Source: Akebia trifoliata | Taxonomy: Eukaryota > Streptophyta > Magnoliopsida > Ranunculales > Lardizabalaceae | Assembly (NCBI GenBank): GCA_017979445.1 | Contig: CM030714.1 | Coordinates: 12,499,317 to 12,563,316, forward strand | Direction: 5' to 3' | Length of the DNA: 64,000 nucleotides | Shown here: piece after piece, positions 1-11,760 of the stretch | Layout of the letters: each line of letters starts with the position of its first letter | Position numbering within the stretch: the stretch's first letter is position 1 | Translations under genes and position numbers: made by a program | Notes under the pieces: model-generated | Database searches by the model: none | The model's input: the letters and a program-made list of their open reading frames with translations, nothing else | What the model was told of the DNA's origin: nothing

Positions 1-399
1 TAATTCCGAGAAAACCCTCAACGACATCTGAGCATAATTCCAAGAAAACCGTTGGCGGCATCTGAGCATAATTCCAAGAAAACCCTTGGTGGCATCTAAG
101 CATAATCCAAGATAACCCTTGGCGGAAACTGAGCAAAATCCAAGATAACCCTTGGCGGAGACTGAGTAAAATCCAAGATAACCCTTGGCGGCAACTGAGT
201 AAAATCCAAGATAACCCTTGGCGGAAACTTAGCAAAATCCAAGATAACCCTTGGCGGAAGCTGAACAAAATCTAAGATAACCCTTGGCGGCAACTGAGCA
301 AAATCCAAGTTAACCCTTGGCGGAAGTTGAGCAAAATCCAAGATAACCCTTGACGGCAACTAAGCAAAATCCAAGTTAACCCTTGGCGGCAACTGAGCA
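1..399. repeat. 33-bp tandem array in the 3' region of element A
   Basis: Twelve head-to-tail units of 33-34 bp are visible, with a core close to 'aaatccaagataaccc' followed by 'ttggcggcaactgagca'. The first three units are the most diverged ('taattccaagaaaaccc'), and the array runs off the left edge of the window. It sits between the integrase remnant of element A and where its 3' LTR should be, the place where Tat/Ogre elements often carry tandem repeats. An apparent minus-strand reading frame here is only the translation of the repeat. Confidence 0.93.
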
Positions 400-1850
400 A
401 AATTGGCAAAGGAATGAAGGACTTTTGGAAAAAAAAGGAATGAATTTGGAAAAGACTGATCAGAGTGAATTGAATAAATCTGGAGATACTGAATCTGGAA
501 GAGAAATGATCGAATCCAGGAATGATTGGATCTGGGAATACCATATTAGTTGATTTCTGGACACAGTCAAATGTGAGATCCGAAGTGCTTTTGTTTGAAC
601 CTCAAGGATTTATCCAAAAGTTTTATGAATTTAAAACCTGAGTTTTTATTTCTTTTGAACCTCAAGAGTTTTATGAAAAATTGCTATCAAGAGAGTAACC
701 TTAAGTTTGGAGTTCTCATTATTTTTTTAGGATTAACTTTGCTCAAAAACAAAATGTCCCTAGTTTGACAATAAACACACTAATTGAACACATCATTAAA
801 AAAATGCCCCTAGTATAAGGGGGGAAATTACATATCTAGAGGAAAAAGAAAAAATGCCCCTTGTATAAAGGTTTGAAATATTTGATTACCACAAGCGCAA
901 TAAAGATCCAACTTTTAATTTTGATTAATTTTATTAAAGATTTTGAGTCAGGCTCAAGAGAACAAAATATTTCCTTTTGAGACTCATCATAGAATTCACC
1001 ATTCTCTCCATTGGTTCACTTGGGGAAGTAAGAATTTTCAGATCGATCGTAGACAAGATACTTGTGGCTTCTGAATCTATGCTTGGTTTAAGCTGAGTAT
1101 TGAACTTGATTATTCGGATTTCTGATGTTTCAGCTCGAACTGCTCTCAGCTTGGGATTTTCTTCTGTTTTTTTTATTGCTCTAACTTTTGCCTAGATCGT
1201 CTTTTCAGGTTTTCAATCTAGCGAGCTTTTTCTTTTTTCTTGGTTCTGATTGTTGCCAAAGTTGTCCTTTCAGATTTTCAACTTTACGAGCTTGCCTTAA
1301 TTTTTGCCTAAGTCGTCCTTTTCGGATTTTCAACTTAGCAGGCTTCATCATTTTTTTTATCTTTTTCTTTTCCTCTGACCTTCTAGAATTACTGTCTGAT
1401 CATGTTCTACTACCCTCCTTGACCTTTTCACACGGTACTTAGGAGGACTTTTATAGGTAGGCTTGGGACTAGGCATAAAATGAAAGGGATTTTGAGGCTC
1501 AAAAACCCAAATGCCCCTTGTGTGACATTTCATTTAAACTTTTTCTTGAATTTTCTTCCCCATTCTTTTGAATTTTTTCTTTTTAGATTTTTTTCTTCAT
1601 CGGGGAATCTATTTTTTATTTTGGTGTGGTCGGGCCTGAAGTAACTTCTCAGGTTGCCTACGTACCCCAAATTTTTGGGATCAGACCAAAACGTAGTTCG
1701 GATTTTTCCCTCCCCTAGGTTAGGTGATCAGGCTAAGAAATAAAAGGCACAATTTTTCTCTTTTTGAACAGGCTGCAAAGGGGTGAGAAAGGATATGTTG
1801 AACTGGGTAACTGGATAATATGAGGATTGATTCAGCTAAAGATGGCCTCC
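400..1850 (-). other. 3' non-coding spacer of element A
   Basis: This is the stretch between the 33-bp array and the integrase C-terminus of element A. It matches the equivalent part of element B block by block: 720-1110 against 57540-57910, and 1180-1360 against 58020-58260. The second block holds degenerate repeats of about 60 bp around 'tttttgcctagatcg' and 'ttttcaatctagcgag'. I see no credible protein here; the short open frames are AT-rich and not conserved in frame with element B. Confidence 0.7.
1621..1702. promoter_or_regulatory. Conserved dyad module of the Tat-like 3' region (copy in A)
   Basis: The block contains two nested dyads, 'cctgaagtaacttctcagg' and 'ccccaaatttttggg', followed by 'atcagaccaaaacgtagttcg'-type sequence. 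Element B carries a near-identical copy at 58540-58622 although the sequence around it has diverged more. This suggests constraint while the family was active, for example an RNA structure just downstream of pol. The role is inferred. Confidence 0.5.
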
Positions 1851-2560
1851 TTAAATGTAGTACCGTTTGATTTGGTCAAGGTTGGTTGGTTCTGGTAATT
1901 CGATTCCATCATGATCTTGAATTTTGACAGCTTTTCCTGGTAATATTTCTTTGACGATGAACGGACCTCCCCAATTTGGTTTGAATTTCCCCCTAGGATC
2001 AAAAATAGGTGCCCTGTTCTCTTTGAGTACTAAATCCTTGACTTGTAAGTGACGAGCCTTGATCTTTTTGTCAAATGCACGGACGACTCTTCTTTGATAA
2101 GCTTGCAAGTGGTACAAAGCTCTTAGTCATTTTTTCTCCGATCAAGTTTAATTCTTCATACTGCTGACGAACCCAATCTGTTTCTAACAAATGATTTTCC
2201 AACAAGACCCTGAGAAACGGAATTTCCATTTCAACTGGTAAGACTGCTTCCATGCCATACACTAAGGAGTAGGGAATAGCTCCAATATAGGATCGAATTG
2301 AAGTTCGATATGTCCATAGCGTGAATGATAATTTTTCTGACCAATCTCGATGTGATTGTCACATTTTCCTGATGATAGTTTTGAGACTCTTACTGACTGC
2401 TTCAACCGTTCCATTGATCTGAGAACAGTAGGGGGATGATTTGTGCTTCCGGATCTTCAACTTTAAACATAGAGTAATGATTTATGCTTTGAAGTACGAC
2501 CCATTATCAGAGATTAGTTCAAAAGGTACCCCCATATCGACTGATAATATATGATTTGAA
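1851..2560 (-). pseudogene. Tat/Ogre-like integrase, C-terminal half (element A)
   Basis: Reading leftward from about 2560, the frames give 'ELISDNGSYF', which carries the second catalytic Asp, then 'SSPYCSQINGTVEAVSKSLK' with the catalytic Glu, then 'LSFTLWTYRTSIRS' and 'YSLVYGMEAVLPVEMEIP'. The C-terminal domain follows, with 'RGKFKPNWGGPFIVKEI' and an end at 'NLDQIKRYYI'. These are signatures of Ty3/gypsy Tat-lineage integrases (rve core plus GPF/Y module). The frame shifts at least once near 2100 and there are stops upstream. The N-terminal zinc finger, most of the first catalytic region and all of RT/RNase H are absent. In element A the next block to the right is the protease-RT linker, so this is a deletion derivative and not simply a degenerate copy. 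Confidence 0.85.
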
Positions 2561-3190
2561 ACTCAAAATGTAATGAGGATAGCACTGATACATTTTTATA
2601 ACATCTTCTTTGATTCCATTGATATAGACGAGTATCCATTCCATATTGAACAACACCCAAGCTTGTACCTAGCATACCCTCATATGATCACACGAACAAG
2701 TCTTTTGAAATTTCTGAGTCAATTCATTATCCCCTCCTGTTCCTTTAGGGATAAGATGATTTCTATTTGAATCTCTTTAGGAATTATTTTTTGTTTCGAG
2801 GTCAAAGACATTTCCTTTCTCGATTAAAGGTTGAGCCCGACTCTTATCTTCTTATTCAAAAACGAAATCTATCAAATTATTAGTTAATTCGTTAATGCGC
2901 TCGAGGTATTCAAAAATTTCTTTTATCCAATCAAATTCAGAAGGGACGATAAATACCTCTATAGACTCGACGAACTAACTTGACTTAATAAGAAAGAGTA
3001 GACTCAATCTAAGGAGGACATGACCTTGCTAGGAAAAAAGGACTCAGGTTAACCTAAATGACTCATGAAAACTCAAGACAAGTACCCACACGAGTTTGAT
3101 TAGGACTGAGGACTGAGATATTACTTATAACCGGTAGGATTGAAGCACTATGATCTTCAAAGAACAACTGGACGATGTTGAAAAATTTTG
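2561..3190 (-). pseudogene. Protease-RT linker fused to integrase remnant (element A)
   Basis: On the minus strand, 2700-2880 encodes a degenerate version of the Tat pol linker: a hydrophilic stretch, then a degraded form of the 'DLFTWSYEDMLG' motif that element B keeps. This motif normally leads into RT. Here it runs straight into integrase-like sequence ('MEWILVYINGIKEDVIKMY'). The same junction occurs in element B at about 59310-59420. The bases 2880-3190 align with 59590-59915 of B and include the shared landmark 'cgttaatgcgctcgaggtatt'. No intact frame survives. Confidence 0.65.
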
Positions 3191-6100
3191 AGGTCATTTC
3201 TGATTGTTGATTTGATATCGACGTTTACTCTAACTGATCGGATTTACAACCCTAGTTAGACGATGGACAATTGAGCTTAGATACAATGATAACCCTTAAA
3301 CCTCTTTGAAGGTGAATTTAACCAATTTCAGTGTCACCCCCTTGATAACATTTTAAATAAACCCTGAGATTTTATTGAATTTTGTGCACCAATCCATTAA
3401 AAAATTCATCCATTCAATGATTATTCAGAAGAAAAATAATTATGTTGCACTCTTGAAAAATATTGGAAAATAATGTTTTTATTTCACAAATCTAATTACT
3501 TTTTTGCAACATTTTTTGGTAGTTTTCCAAGGTCCATAATAACATTTCATGCAAAAAATAGATCTTTTGCAAATTATTTTTCCTTCTTTTTCTTTTCTTT
3601 GGAAAACATTTTCTTCTGGAAAATATTTTTTCTCTGAAAAATAGTTTTTTATTTGGAAAGTATCTTCTCTTGGAAAATATTTTTTGGAAAACGTTTTTTC
3701 TTAGAAAATATTTTTTTTAAAGAATAACACTTTTTTTAGAAAACACTTCTTTTGGAAAATATTTTTTCTAGAAAATACTTTCCCTTTGTAAACTATTTTT
3801 CTTCTTTGAAAATTTGATTTCTATTTCGATTTAAATGGCCCGGTCCATCTGGATTGTTGGATCGAGTTGGGCTGGGTCATTTGCAAGAGATGGATTTTTT
3901 ATTGGGTCGGTGCACCCATTTTGATTTTCAAAAATAACAATTTTTATCCTTGAGGACAATCATACACTCTGATCTCATCATTCACATACATCCATTTCAT
4001 CATTCACATGCATTCTGATCTCATCATTCACATACATTCATATCAATCACAAAGTCTTATAAGATTCCATTCAATGAACAACCCGGGAACACCCACGATA
4101 AGTTCGAGTCGTGACCTACTGGGAAGGTTTCTAGACTCTAAGCTTACTACGTGCAATGCATTTTTATCTGGCCACCCTTGCCCAAGCACACCTATATACC
4201 TTTCGATATGTGATGACTTGGTTTGATATACCGTATAGGTGATAATCTAAAATCTCAATTCACTTCTCTGAAGCCAAAAACAGCCAGTTTGATCTCTAGT
4301 TGAGAGGTGGTGCACAATGCTGAGTAAGGGCCCACTTAAATACCTCTCGTCTAGAATAGACGTAGTCTATCCCCCTCGTACAGTAGGGTACAGCGGGGCA
4401 AGATCTGCTTAGGCACCGGTTTTGACCAAGAAGTGCAATTGATATACTTAGATTATCTTTTATACCTACGGGTACGAGTCAAGGGTTGTAGCTTTCATAA
4501 ATGGTTTAGCATCCCACGAGGGGACCGACCACGTACTAGTACTACGTTGGCAATCGGGACATGTGACTGTGTGGCTCACAATAGGTCAAAGGCTCAGGTC
4601 ACTCCAGCCTGGGTGCATCAATATACCTCTCAGAATCACCTGATCAGATGGTATTGATGCCCCCAGTTTGATATACCCTAAGGTACGTGACTGGAGTTGT
4701 GGGTTTCATGAATGACGTCGCGTCTCCGAAGAGACCGGGCCACGCACTAGTGCCACGTTGGCTAAATGGGACGTGTAAGTGAGTAAAGCGGTAAACGTGC
4801 ATGTGGGGTGTGCAAAATAGGGTGGGGTGTGCCCGGGGCCTTTTCCAAACAAATGGGCCCATGGGTCCATGAGTCCAATCACATTATCACCACATGGATT
4901 CCAAATATTAATCAAAGCAAACACCAATCCAATCACATTTCATCATATCAACGTTAGGATCAAAAAACACATCAAACACATATGGCACGTTAGACAAGCA
5001 ATCAACACATGGACTAATAGTTGGATCCGATTACTAGAATAAACACATGATTTTTGGTTTAAGCCAATTTTTTTTATGGTCCAATTAGGGGTTACTTTGG
5101 GTAACCCTAGATAAGTTGGGATTTCAAAGAATACCAAATTAAGAATGGAAGGATAATTGTTGAGATGAAAAGTGATGACTCCCATTTTTTTTTTTTTTTT
5201 GAACAAATTGAATTTTTCAGAGAGAAAATTTTTTATCAAGCAAACCCATCTCTTGAAATTCTCTTACAAAATAATTTTACTTCATGGAATTTGTCAACCA
5301 ACAAACTTAAGGTGAAAATGATGCTCACCCGAATAATGCAATAAGATTTCAAATTTTACTAAGGGTCTAAGGTGGTCGCCTCATTGATAATCGAATTTTA
5401 AAACCTTTTTTGATTTGATGAAAAAGAGTTTGGATCCAAGAATAAAATTCAATTATTAAAATAATACTTAAACCCGAGGTTTTGAAGATAAATGGCTATG
5501 AAATCACATTAAAAAAATGAAAAGAATTTAATATTCAATTCAAGCTCAAAGACCCTTAGTAAAATATAAATCCTATTAGATTAGTGAGCTAATCATTTTG
5601 ACTTAAGTTCCACAAATTTTATCAAAAAAAATTAACCAAATTCAGAGTACAGCCCACGTAAAAAATTCCACATAATTGACAAGAGGATCGCTATCGCCAC
5701 ATCAATTTTTACTAATGCCCCCATTGATTCTCATGTAAATCAATAAACTAACTGCACTCAGCTGATGTTGCGTTAGTAATAATGGGTGTGGCAATAAAAA
5801 ACTCACAAAGAAATCTCAAGAATCTTTCTCTCCTTGATTCTTTAATGAGATTAAGAGATTAACGCGGTTTCTGCAAAGAGAAGAGACCGGCTCATGGCCG
5901 CTCCACAATTCCATTTTTCCGATCCTTCAATTCGTTTCTGTGATTTAAATATGTAATTGAAATCACAGAATCGATGATCATCCACACATCTACATCAGAT
6001 TTTTCCCAAAACAGATCTGATTTCATCCAATCGATGGTGATGAGATCGGTTTAGCTTGATAACTTCAACTAAAATTTCCTATTTTCTCTCTGTTGCCATA

Positions 6101-7078
6101 AATCTCTTTTAAAACCGATCCATGTCGAACTTGATTCGATCAGAACGGAATGGTTCTCGATCTCATTCAAAATCTGAACTTATCATGGCTTGAACCAGCG
6201 ATCATGGAGGACAAAATAAACAAGCAAAAAACCAATTTATTCTAATGAAATCCTTCCAATTGAGTCGGTTTTTTTTTTTTAAATATAATTTGAATCGAAA
6301 AAACCAGCGATTTTAATCAAGATTAACACTACAATGGCTGAGATTTCAGCCGAGATATCAGAGAGAGGGGTTCGTTTTTCGTGTTTAAAAAATGCTGAAA
6401 CCAGTCGACTTTTTAAAGAAGATGGTGTGCGAAAAGCAACACCTTGATTTTATGTGTGACACACCCCTTAATCACCAAAATTGTTGCTGTCCAAGTGGTG
6501 TGAGATAAGCACAAAACCGGGATTACTCGTGGCACCCTACACAAACAGCATGCTGTTTTTTTTTGACAGAACCTCTAAATTTTTTTTATTTAAAATAAAA
6601 CGATTTTTTTCTTGCTACAACACAGCCCAACGTTGCTGTAGATAGATCCTTAAAAAAAAACAATTTCTTTTATTTTCTTCTTCCTTGTTGTTCATAGGGC
6701 AACACGCCTAACCATTAAAAAATGGTCAAATATCAAATCAAACACACACCTAAAATTTGAATCGAAATATAATTACGTGCGTAAAAAAAATCATGGTCCG
6801 AAAACCATTATCTCATCCTCAATAAGATTATTCCTTTGAAATCTCGCATTATTTAGGGTCATTCCGAATGACTTCGATTGAACCATATAAAAAAAATGAT
6901 ATACCGGATTAGGATATTCAAGATTGAATCATGTGATATATGATTAAGCCAAAAGAATAACAAAAAAAAAACATAAATAAATAAAATACAATAAACAAAT
7001 AATCAACTAAATCAAATAAAAAAGTCCTATTAGCAACGTATCCTATACTTGGGGCTTTTCAAGTTTGATCCTCAATAG
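3191..7078 (-). other. Leader region of element A (gag deleted)
   Basis: From 3191 to about 3340 the sequence resembles the 5' side of gag in element B (around 61790-61850), but no gag frame lies between, so gag is missing from A. Bases 3420-3810 are a low-complexity run of 'ggaaaatatttttt' variants. Bases 3840-4860 match the leader of element B (62280-62700), including 'acccggga', 'ttcgagtc' and 'gtgcccgggg'. Inside, 4425-4660 and 4668-4800 are a diverged tandem duplication around 'gatatacc...cacgta/gcactagt'. From 4870 to 7078 I see AT-rich sequence without a recognisable gene, ending at the primer-binding site. Confidence 0.6.
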
Positions 7079-7097
7079 TCCCCAGTGGAGTCGCCAC
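7079..7097 (-). promoter_or_regulatory. Primer-binding site of element A (tRNA-Arg type)
   Basis: The plus strand reads 'tccccagtggagtcgccac', immediately left of the LTR end 'tgaaagcgcc'. Its complement is the tRNA-Arg-type primer site characteristic of Tat/Ogre elements. Its position shows that 7098-8869 is the 5' LTR of a minus-strand element whose body runs leftward. Confidence 0.85.
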
Positions 7098-8869
7098 TGA
7101 AAGCGCCCTCGATCCGCGGGGTGCGCGGATCCGCTTTTGACCCTTGAGGTTTGGGAGTCGCCACCTAGTTTAGGTCTAGGAACCATAAATGACTCTACAA
7201 TGGATAAAAAAGAACTAATCTACATAGAAATCTGAATTCGGGGATCATGTTACGGGGTTGGAAGGTGTTAGGCACCAACCCCGCCCGGCCAATGCCGGTC
7301 TCTACTTATCCCAAATAGATCTACATCGCTAATGATAAACTAGATTAAAAAAATAATAAAAATTTACCTTTGATCTGCAAAAGTGCGATTCCCTCAGATC
7401 TGAAAAAAAACAGTTCCTTGTACCGTACTCCTTGCTTCATTTTGTCTCCGGATCTGATTTCTGATCTCCGAGGCAAGGTGTATCTTTATTGGATCTGGAT
7501 GCTTTGAATTTGTGGTGGATTTTTGGGGTGTTTTGGAGAGATTTTTGGGTGTTTTTTAGGCTAAAATCGGAGTAGGGGTGTTAGGGAAGGAGTTGGGGCT
7601 CCGAAATTAGGGTTTTGGGGAGGTTATGGAGGCTTCTTCACCTACTTTTTCTAGGGTTTTTTCTTTGATACGAAAATAGGGTGTGGAGGCTCCTATTTAT
7701 AAAGTTTTTTAGAAGCATTTAGGGTTTGATTAGGGTTTCTTTTAGGGTTTCAATTAGGGTTTTGACTTAGTCTTTAGGGTTTTAGGGTTTTGACTTTAGT
7801 CTTATGAGATTGACTTGATTAGTTTTAGATTAGGGTTTGGATTTAGGGTTTTGACCTTAGTCTTATGAGATTGACTTGATTAGTTTATATTAGGGTTTTG
7901 ATTTAGGGTTTTGACCTTAGTCTTATGAGATTGACTCGATTAGTTTTAGATTAGGGTTTTGACTTTAGTCTTAATTGATTGACTTTTAATATCTTAACTT
8001 TAGTCTTGCTTAATTGACTTTAATTTTGACTTCAATCTCACTTGATTGACTTTAATACCTTGACTTCAGTCTTGCTTGATTTACTTTTAATTTTTGGAGA
8101 ACCCCCCTCTAAAATATCTTTAATTCTTTGGACCCCCAAATGGAGGGGTCCTTAAAGAAATATCCCACGAACCCTCAACAATTTTGCCTGAGAGTCCAAT
8201 TAATCGATTTTTGAGGTTCAAAATTTTGAATTAATTTCATTAATGTTTCACTTTAAATATTTAATATTTTATTTATTAATTTCGAATTTTTTAATTATGA
8301 AAATTGTGAAATTACCGTTTTGCCCCCGGAAAGGACTTTTCACGTTTCAAGTCGGTTTTTAATGTTCTAGGATGTTTTAGAATCAGTTTTTCGTAAGGAA
8401 TTCAATGAGAATGTTGGTTTGTGTCATTTATGAAAATTTTTATGTGAAATTATTGTGAACTTTATGAGGGGCATTTTCGTAATTTTGTCAAATTCTGTTA
8501 AAATTGGTGAAATGATTTATTTGGTTCCGATTTGTTATTTTATGTGTTCGAGAGAGTTTTCCTAAGCGTAACGTAGGCTCTAGGGTTGTTTTGAGGTTAG
8601 GGGTATTTTGATAATTTAATCATTTTTAGTGATTTTTATCGTGAAGCTTCTTTTTGGTTTGCAAGATGATGATTTCTATGTTTCTAGGGTCGTATTTTCC
8701 TAGCGTAGCGTGGTTTCTAAGTTTTGTCAGTTCGAGATACCTCATCCGGATTTCTGAAACATATCTGGTAACAAAATAAAGCATTGGAATAGACATCCAT
8801 CATTGGGAACCTTTGCGATCGGGTTGACGACTTGATTAATTAGGCAGATGCAAAAATGGGGTGTCTACA
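7098..8869 (-). mobile_element. 5' LTR of Tat/Ogre-like element A
   Basis: This is a 1772-bp LTR bounded by 'tgaaagcgcc' and 'gtgtctaca', so it begins TG and ends CA. The same LTR family occurs as the solo LTR at 44534-46214 (opposite orientation) and as 48266-49840. Shared internal landmarks are 'gggagtcgccacctag', the G+C-rich 'ggttggaaggtgttaggcac' block and a conserved TATA region. Upstream of the TATA box in the transcribed direction (plus coordinates 7740-8000) there are about three copies of a 60-bp unit with 'cttatgagattgacttgatt', possibly enhancer repeats. The flank at 8870 is unique sequence. The matching 3' LTR is outside the window. Confidence 0.9.
7694..7701 (-). promoter_or_regulatory. 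TATA box of LTR A
   Basis: The plus strand reads 'tcctatttataaag', which is 'tataaata' on the minus strand. The same box stands at the same LTR position in 45605-45612 (D) and 48854-48861 (C), next to the conserved 'gagcctccaca' block, so it is the probable core promoter of this LTR family. Confidence 0.7.
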
Positions 8870-9447
8870 ATAACTGTATTTTTGAGTATATTTTGGAATG
8901 AGAAACATTTTTTGCATGTACCTTTGGGGATTAATTTGCAGGAATTGCCGTTTATTTAAGAGGTTCTAAATTTTGTCATTGTATGTGAGTTGGCCAATAT
9001 GGTTATTATCAAATACTACAATTTCAATCTTGAAGTTTTAAAGTTCTAATAGGACCAATGCACTTAATTGCGATTGCTAAATAAAAAAAAAGTTATTTCA
9101 TATGGTATATTCACTTACACGGTTTAAAATTTTTAACTTGTACAAGGAATCTAACCTGGTTTTAAGGATTCTATTTTTAAGGACTCTAAACTAATGTACC
9201 ATTAGTTTTATGGTAGGCATCATTTTTAAGTAACTTTTCTTGAAGTTAATCTAGATCAAATAAAAATTAAGGAGTTGATGTCTATTTTTCAAATTTGGCA
9301 ATAAAAGTTTAAAGTGGATATATTTTTTCGAAATTATTGAAAGGCCTTCCAAAGATTTGTTTTCAATTTTTTCTCAATATTTAGAGACTACTACAAATCA
9401 TGGAATGAGAGTTATGGGATTGAATAAATAAAATTATTCAATATTTA
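8870..9447. other. Unassigned AT-rich stretch
   Basis: This is flanking sequence of element A. I see no open frame of note, no repeat and no recognisable motif. Confidence 0.5.
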
Positions 9448-9905
9448 AGTCAAATCATTCATTCAGATTACACAGATCTTTGAAAATATTTTTGTCCCGA
9501 GAATTTATAAAAAAAATCAATATGTCAAAGATGTTAATTCGAATCATTCACTCAGATTTACGTTGATCTTTGAAAATATTTTTATCCCGAGAATTTACAA
9601 AGAATTAATATGTCAAAGATGTTAAGTCAAATCATTCATCAGATTTACACAGATCTTTGAAAATATTTTTGTCCCAAGAATTTAGAAAAGAATCAATATG
9701 TCAAAGATGTTAAGTCAAATCATTCACTCAGATTTACACAGATCTTTGTTAATTAAATTTATCGAAATTTTACAAAAAAATCAATGTGTCACAGATGTCA
9801 AGTCAAGTCATTCACCCACTCAGATTTACTCAGATCTTTGAAAAAAAATTCTCGAAATTTTATAAAATAATCAATGTGTCACATATGTCAAGTCAAGTTA
9901 TTATC
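9448..9905. repeat. 88-bp tandem repeat, five copies
   Basis: Five consecutive units of 86-90 bp are visible. Each contains 'aagtcaaatcattca', 'agatctttgaaaatattt' and 'aatcaatatgtcaaagatg'. The first three units are most alike; the last two diverge in the middle but keep both ends. The array lies just upstream of a TATA box and a gene-like start, so it may have been part of a promoter. Confidence 0.9.
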
Positions 9906-9972
9906 TATTTTTTTTAATATTTTTCATGTATTGAATAAAATAAGACTTCACAATAAACGAGCCTAAGATTCT

Positions 9973-9980
9973 ATAAATAG
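9973..9980 (+). promoter_or_regulatory. TATA box upstream of unknown gene remnant
   Basis: 'ttctataaatagg' is a textbook plant TATA box. It lies about 75 bp before the first ATG of the downstream gene remnant, which is a normal 5' UTR length. Confidence 0.6.
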
Positions 9981-10049
9981 GAAGGTGTTTTTACCCAAAA
10001 AATACCAACACCTTCAGAGTCATTTTTACAAAGGCAAATTAGTTCTAAC

Positions 10050-10991
10050 ATGGCAAATATGCTATCGAATGAGGTTGATGAACTCAAACTTGATTATTAC
10101 GAGCCTAAAATGTACTCGAAACTTATCGAATTAATCGATAAAAATGAGAAGACTAGGAAAGATGCGTTCTAGCAAGATTTTCTTGATGACGGTAAGAATC
10201 TAAGGTGTACGATACGAAGTTTGTACATAAAACCTTGGTAGGGAGTTGTGTGAATTTAGTAAATGACACTATCATTTATGATGAGTTAAATGTAGTTTGG
10301 TAAGCAATATTTATTTTTTGAAACTATTAGTTCACGTCCAATCAACATTAAACATAGTATCCACCTTTTGAGACATGTGGATATTATGTATGTAGCAGTG
10401 TTAATTTGCATTTATTGACCCTAATAAATAAAGTGATAAATTGATTAATTCTTGTGCAGGGAGTTAGGTGGGCAAAAGGAAATATGGTGACATGAACATT
10501 CATGAGGAATTAAATGTCATTTGGTAAGCATTAAATATCAATGTAAATGCACTTAATAGCTCCATTAATAGTTATACGACTTTACCTTCATTATATAGTC
10601 TTATTCAGAGAAAGAATCCAAATTTTATTCCTACTTAGAAGTTGCAATGAATCATGATGAGAATATGCGTCGTGGATTTCAGACGGGAGATGTATATAGA
10701 AAGCACATGCTGGAACATGAATGGATTGTACTTGTGAGGGATTCAAAGAAATTGATTAAAGCATCCAAACTCATGCAAGTACCTATCCCAAAAAGACATG
10801 CGATTTTGATGCCGCGTCATAACCTATATTTGTTCCAAACGGCAGTTATGAGGTTGCGAGCTGAGGTATCAAGAATGTGTAGACGAATTGTAAGGAATTC
10901 ATCGCATGAAGTTGATAACTATCCCAACTATGCATCTACTTACGCTATGTCGGATAAAGACGATGACAGTTCTTCTGACTTTGAAGATTAA
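10050..10991 (+). pseudogene. Spliced gene remnant of unknown function
   Basis: I do not recognise this product. The first exon starts at ATG 10050 ('MANMLSNEVDELKLDYYEP') and has an in-frame stop before a good donor at about 10192 ('gacggtaagaat'). Two short exon-like blocks follow, each starting 'ggagtt' and ending 'aatg(t/c)(a/c)(g/a)tttggtaagc'; they look like a tandem exon duplication ('DELNVVW' and 'EELNVIW'). The last exon opens after 'ttattcag' (about 10610) and reads cleanly to the stop at 10991, with a basic middle and an acidic tail ending 'DDDSSSDFED'. A mutilated inverted copy of the middle of this gene lies at 13945-14385. The stops argue for a pseudogene, probably belonging to a transposon. 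Confidence 0.5.
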
Positions 10992-11292
10992 TTTTCTTAC
11001 TATAGCTTAAGAATTTAAGTAAGTATGTTTAGATTCTAAAGTTTTTGTTGAAAAATCAAGTTCGGTTAATTTCATTACAATATTAAATGTGTCACTTGTA
11101 AATTATTTTTCATCTAATTTATGTAGCATTTAAAAGGTTAACAAGGCAATAGAGGATCTTTTAGATCATCTATATGTGTTTGAAGTGTCATTTACTGAAT
11201 TCATAATCTGTTTATCATTTTTCTTCCCCTTGATTACAATGTAAATGGTCGTATACTTATCAAGAAATTTGAATAGATTTAACGAACACTGA

Positions 11293-11550
11293 AACAATGT
11301 CAGAATGGGCATTTTGACATTACATCCGAAGTATTTTAATCAATGTCAAAAGGTGCCTTCTAACATTAGATCAGAAGTAATTTAGTCAATGTCAGAAGGC
11401 TCCTTCTGACATTAGATCAAAAGTATTTTAGTTAATGTCAAAAGGAGCCTTTTGACATTAAATCAAAAGTAATTTAACCAATGTCAAAAGGCTCATTTTG
11501 AGATTAGATGATGACTTTTTTTATTAAATGTCTAAAGAAGCATTTTGACA
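11293..11550. repeat. Palindrome array, left (46-bp period)
   Basis: Six units repeat about every 46 bp. Each has a 26-bp palindromic core such as 'aatgtcagaagg' + 'ct' + 'ccttctgacatt', then a spacer like 'agatcaaaagtaatttagtc'. The cores vary but mutations on the two arms often keep pairing. Arrays of this kind are typical of subterminal regions of DNA transposons. Confidence 0.88.
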
Positions 11551-11760
11551 CACTACAAAAACAAAACTTTTAGAGGCCTTTTTTGGGACGAATTAGTAAA
11601 GCGTCGCCTAAACAACATCAATAACGGTTTTAGATTAGCCGCCTTCCAAGAGACTAAATCAGTGGCATTTGGTGAGAAATGCCTTAAACGATCAGAAAAT
11701 AGAGGTGATTTTTGGTAAAACGCCTTCAAAGAGACGATGACCATTGCAGCTCATCAGGTT
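11551..11760 (+). mobile_element. CACTA-type terminal fragment
   Basis: The sequence starts 'cactacaaaaacaaaac', the standard plant CACTA terminus, directly after the last palindrome unit. It continues with 'gacgaattagtaaagcgtcg', a motif common just inside such termini. No facing 'tttttgtagtg' end was found within the window, so this is a truncated end. Confidence 0.5.

Noticed and set aside
96..359. Minus-strand open frame with a regular 'PPRVILDFAQL' repeat
   Set aside because: It is the translation of the 33-bp tandem array (multiple of three), not a gene.
7740..8000. 'tagggttt' runs considered as telomere-like repeats
   Set aside because: The plant telomere unit tttaggg occurs only as scattered parts of a 60-bp repeat in the LTR, not as a heptamer array.
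11551..11567. 'cactacaaaaacaaaac' as the left terminus of the Ulp1 transposon
   Set aside because: It lies inside the palindrome array, no facing terminus was found, and the arrays outside it belong with the Ulp1 region; more likely a separate truncated insertion.
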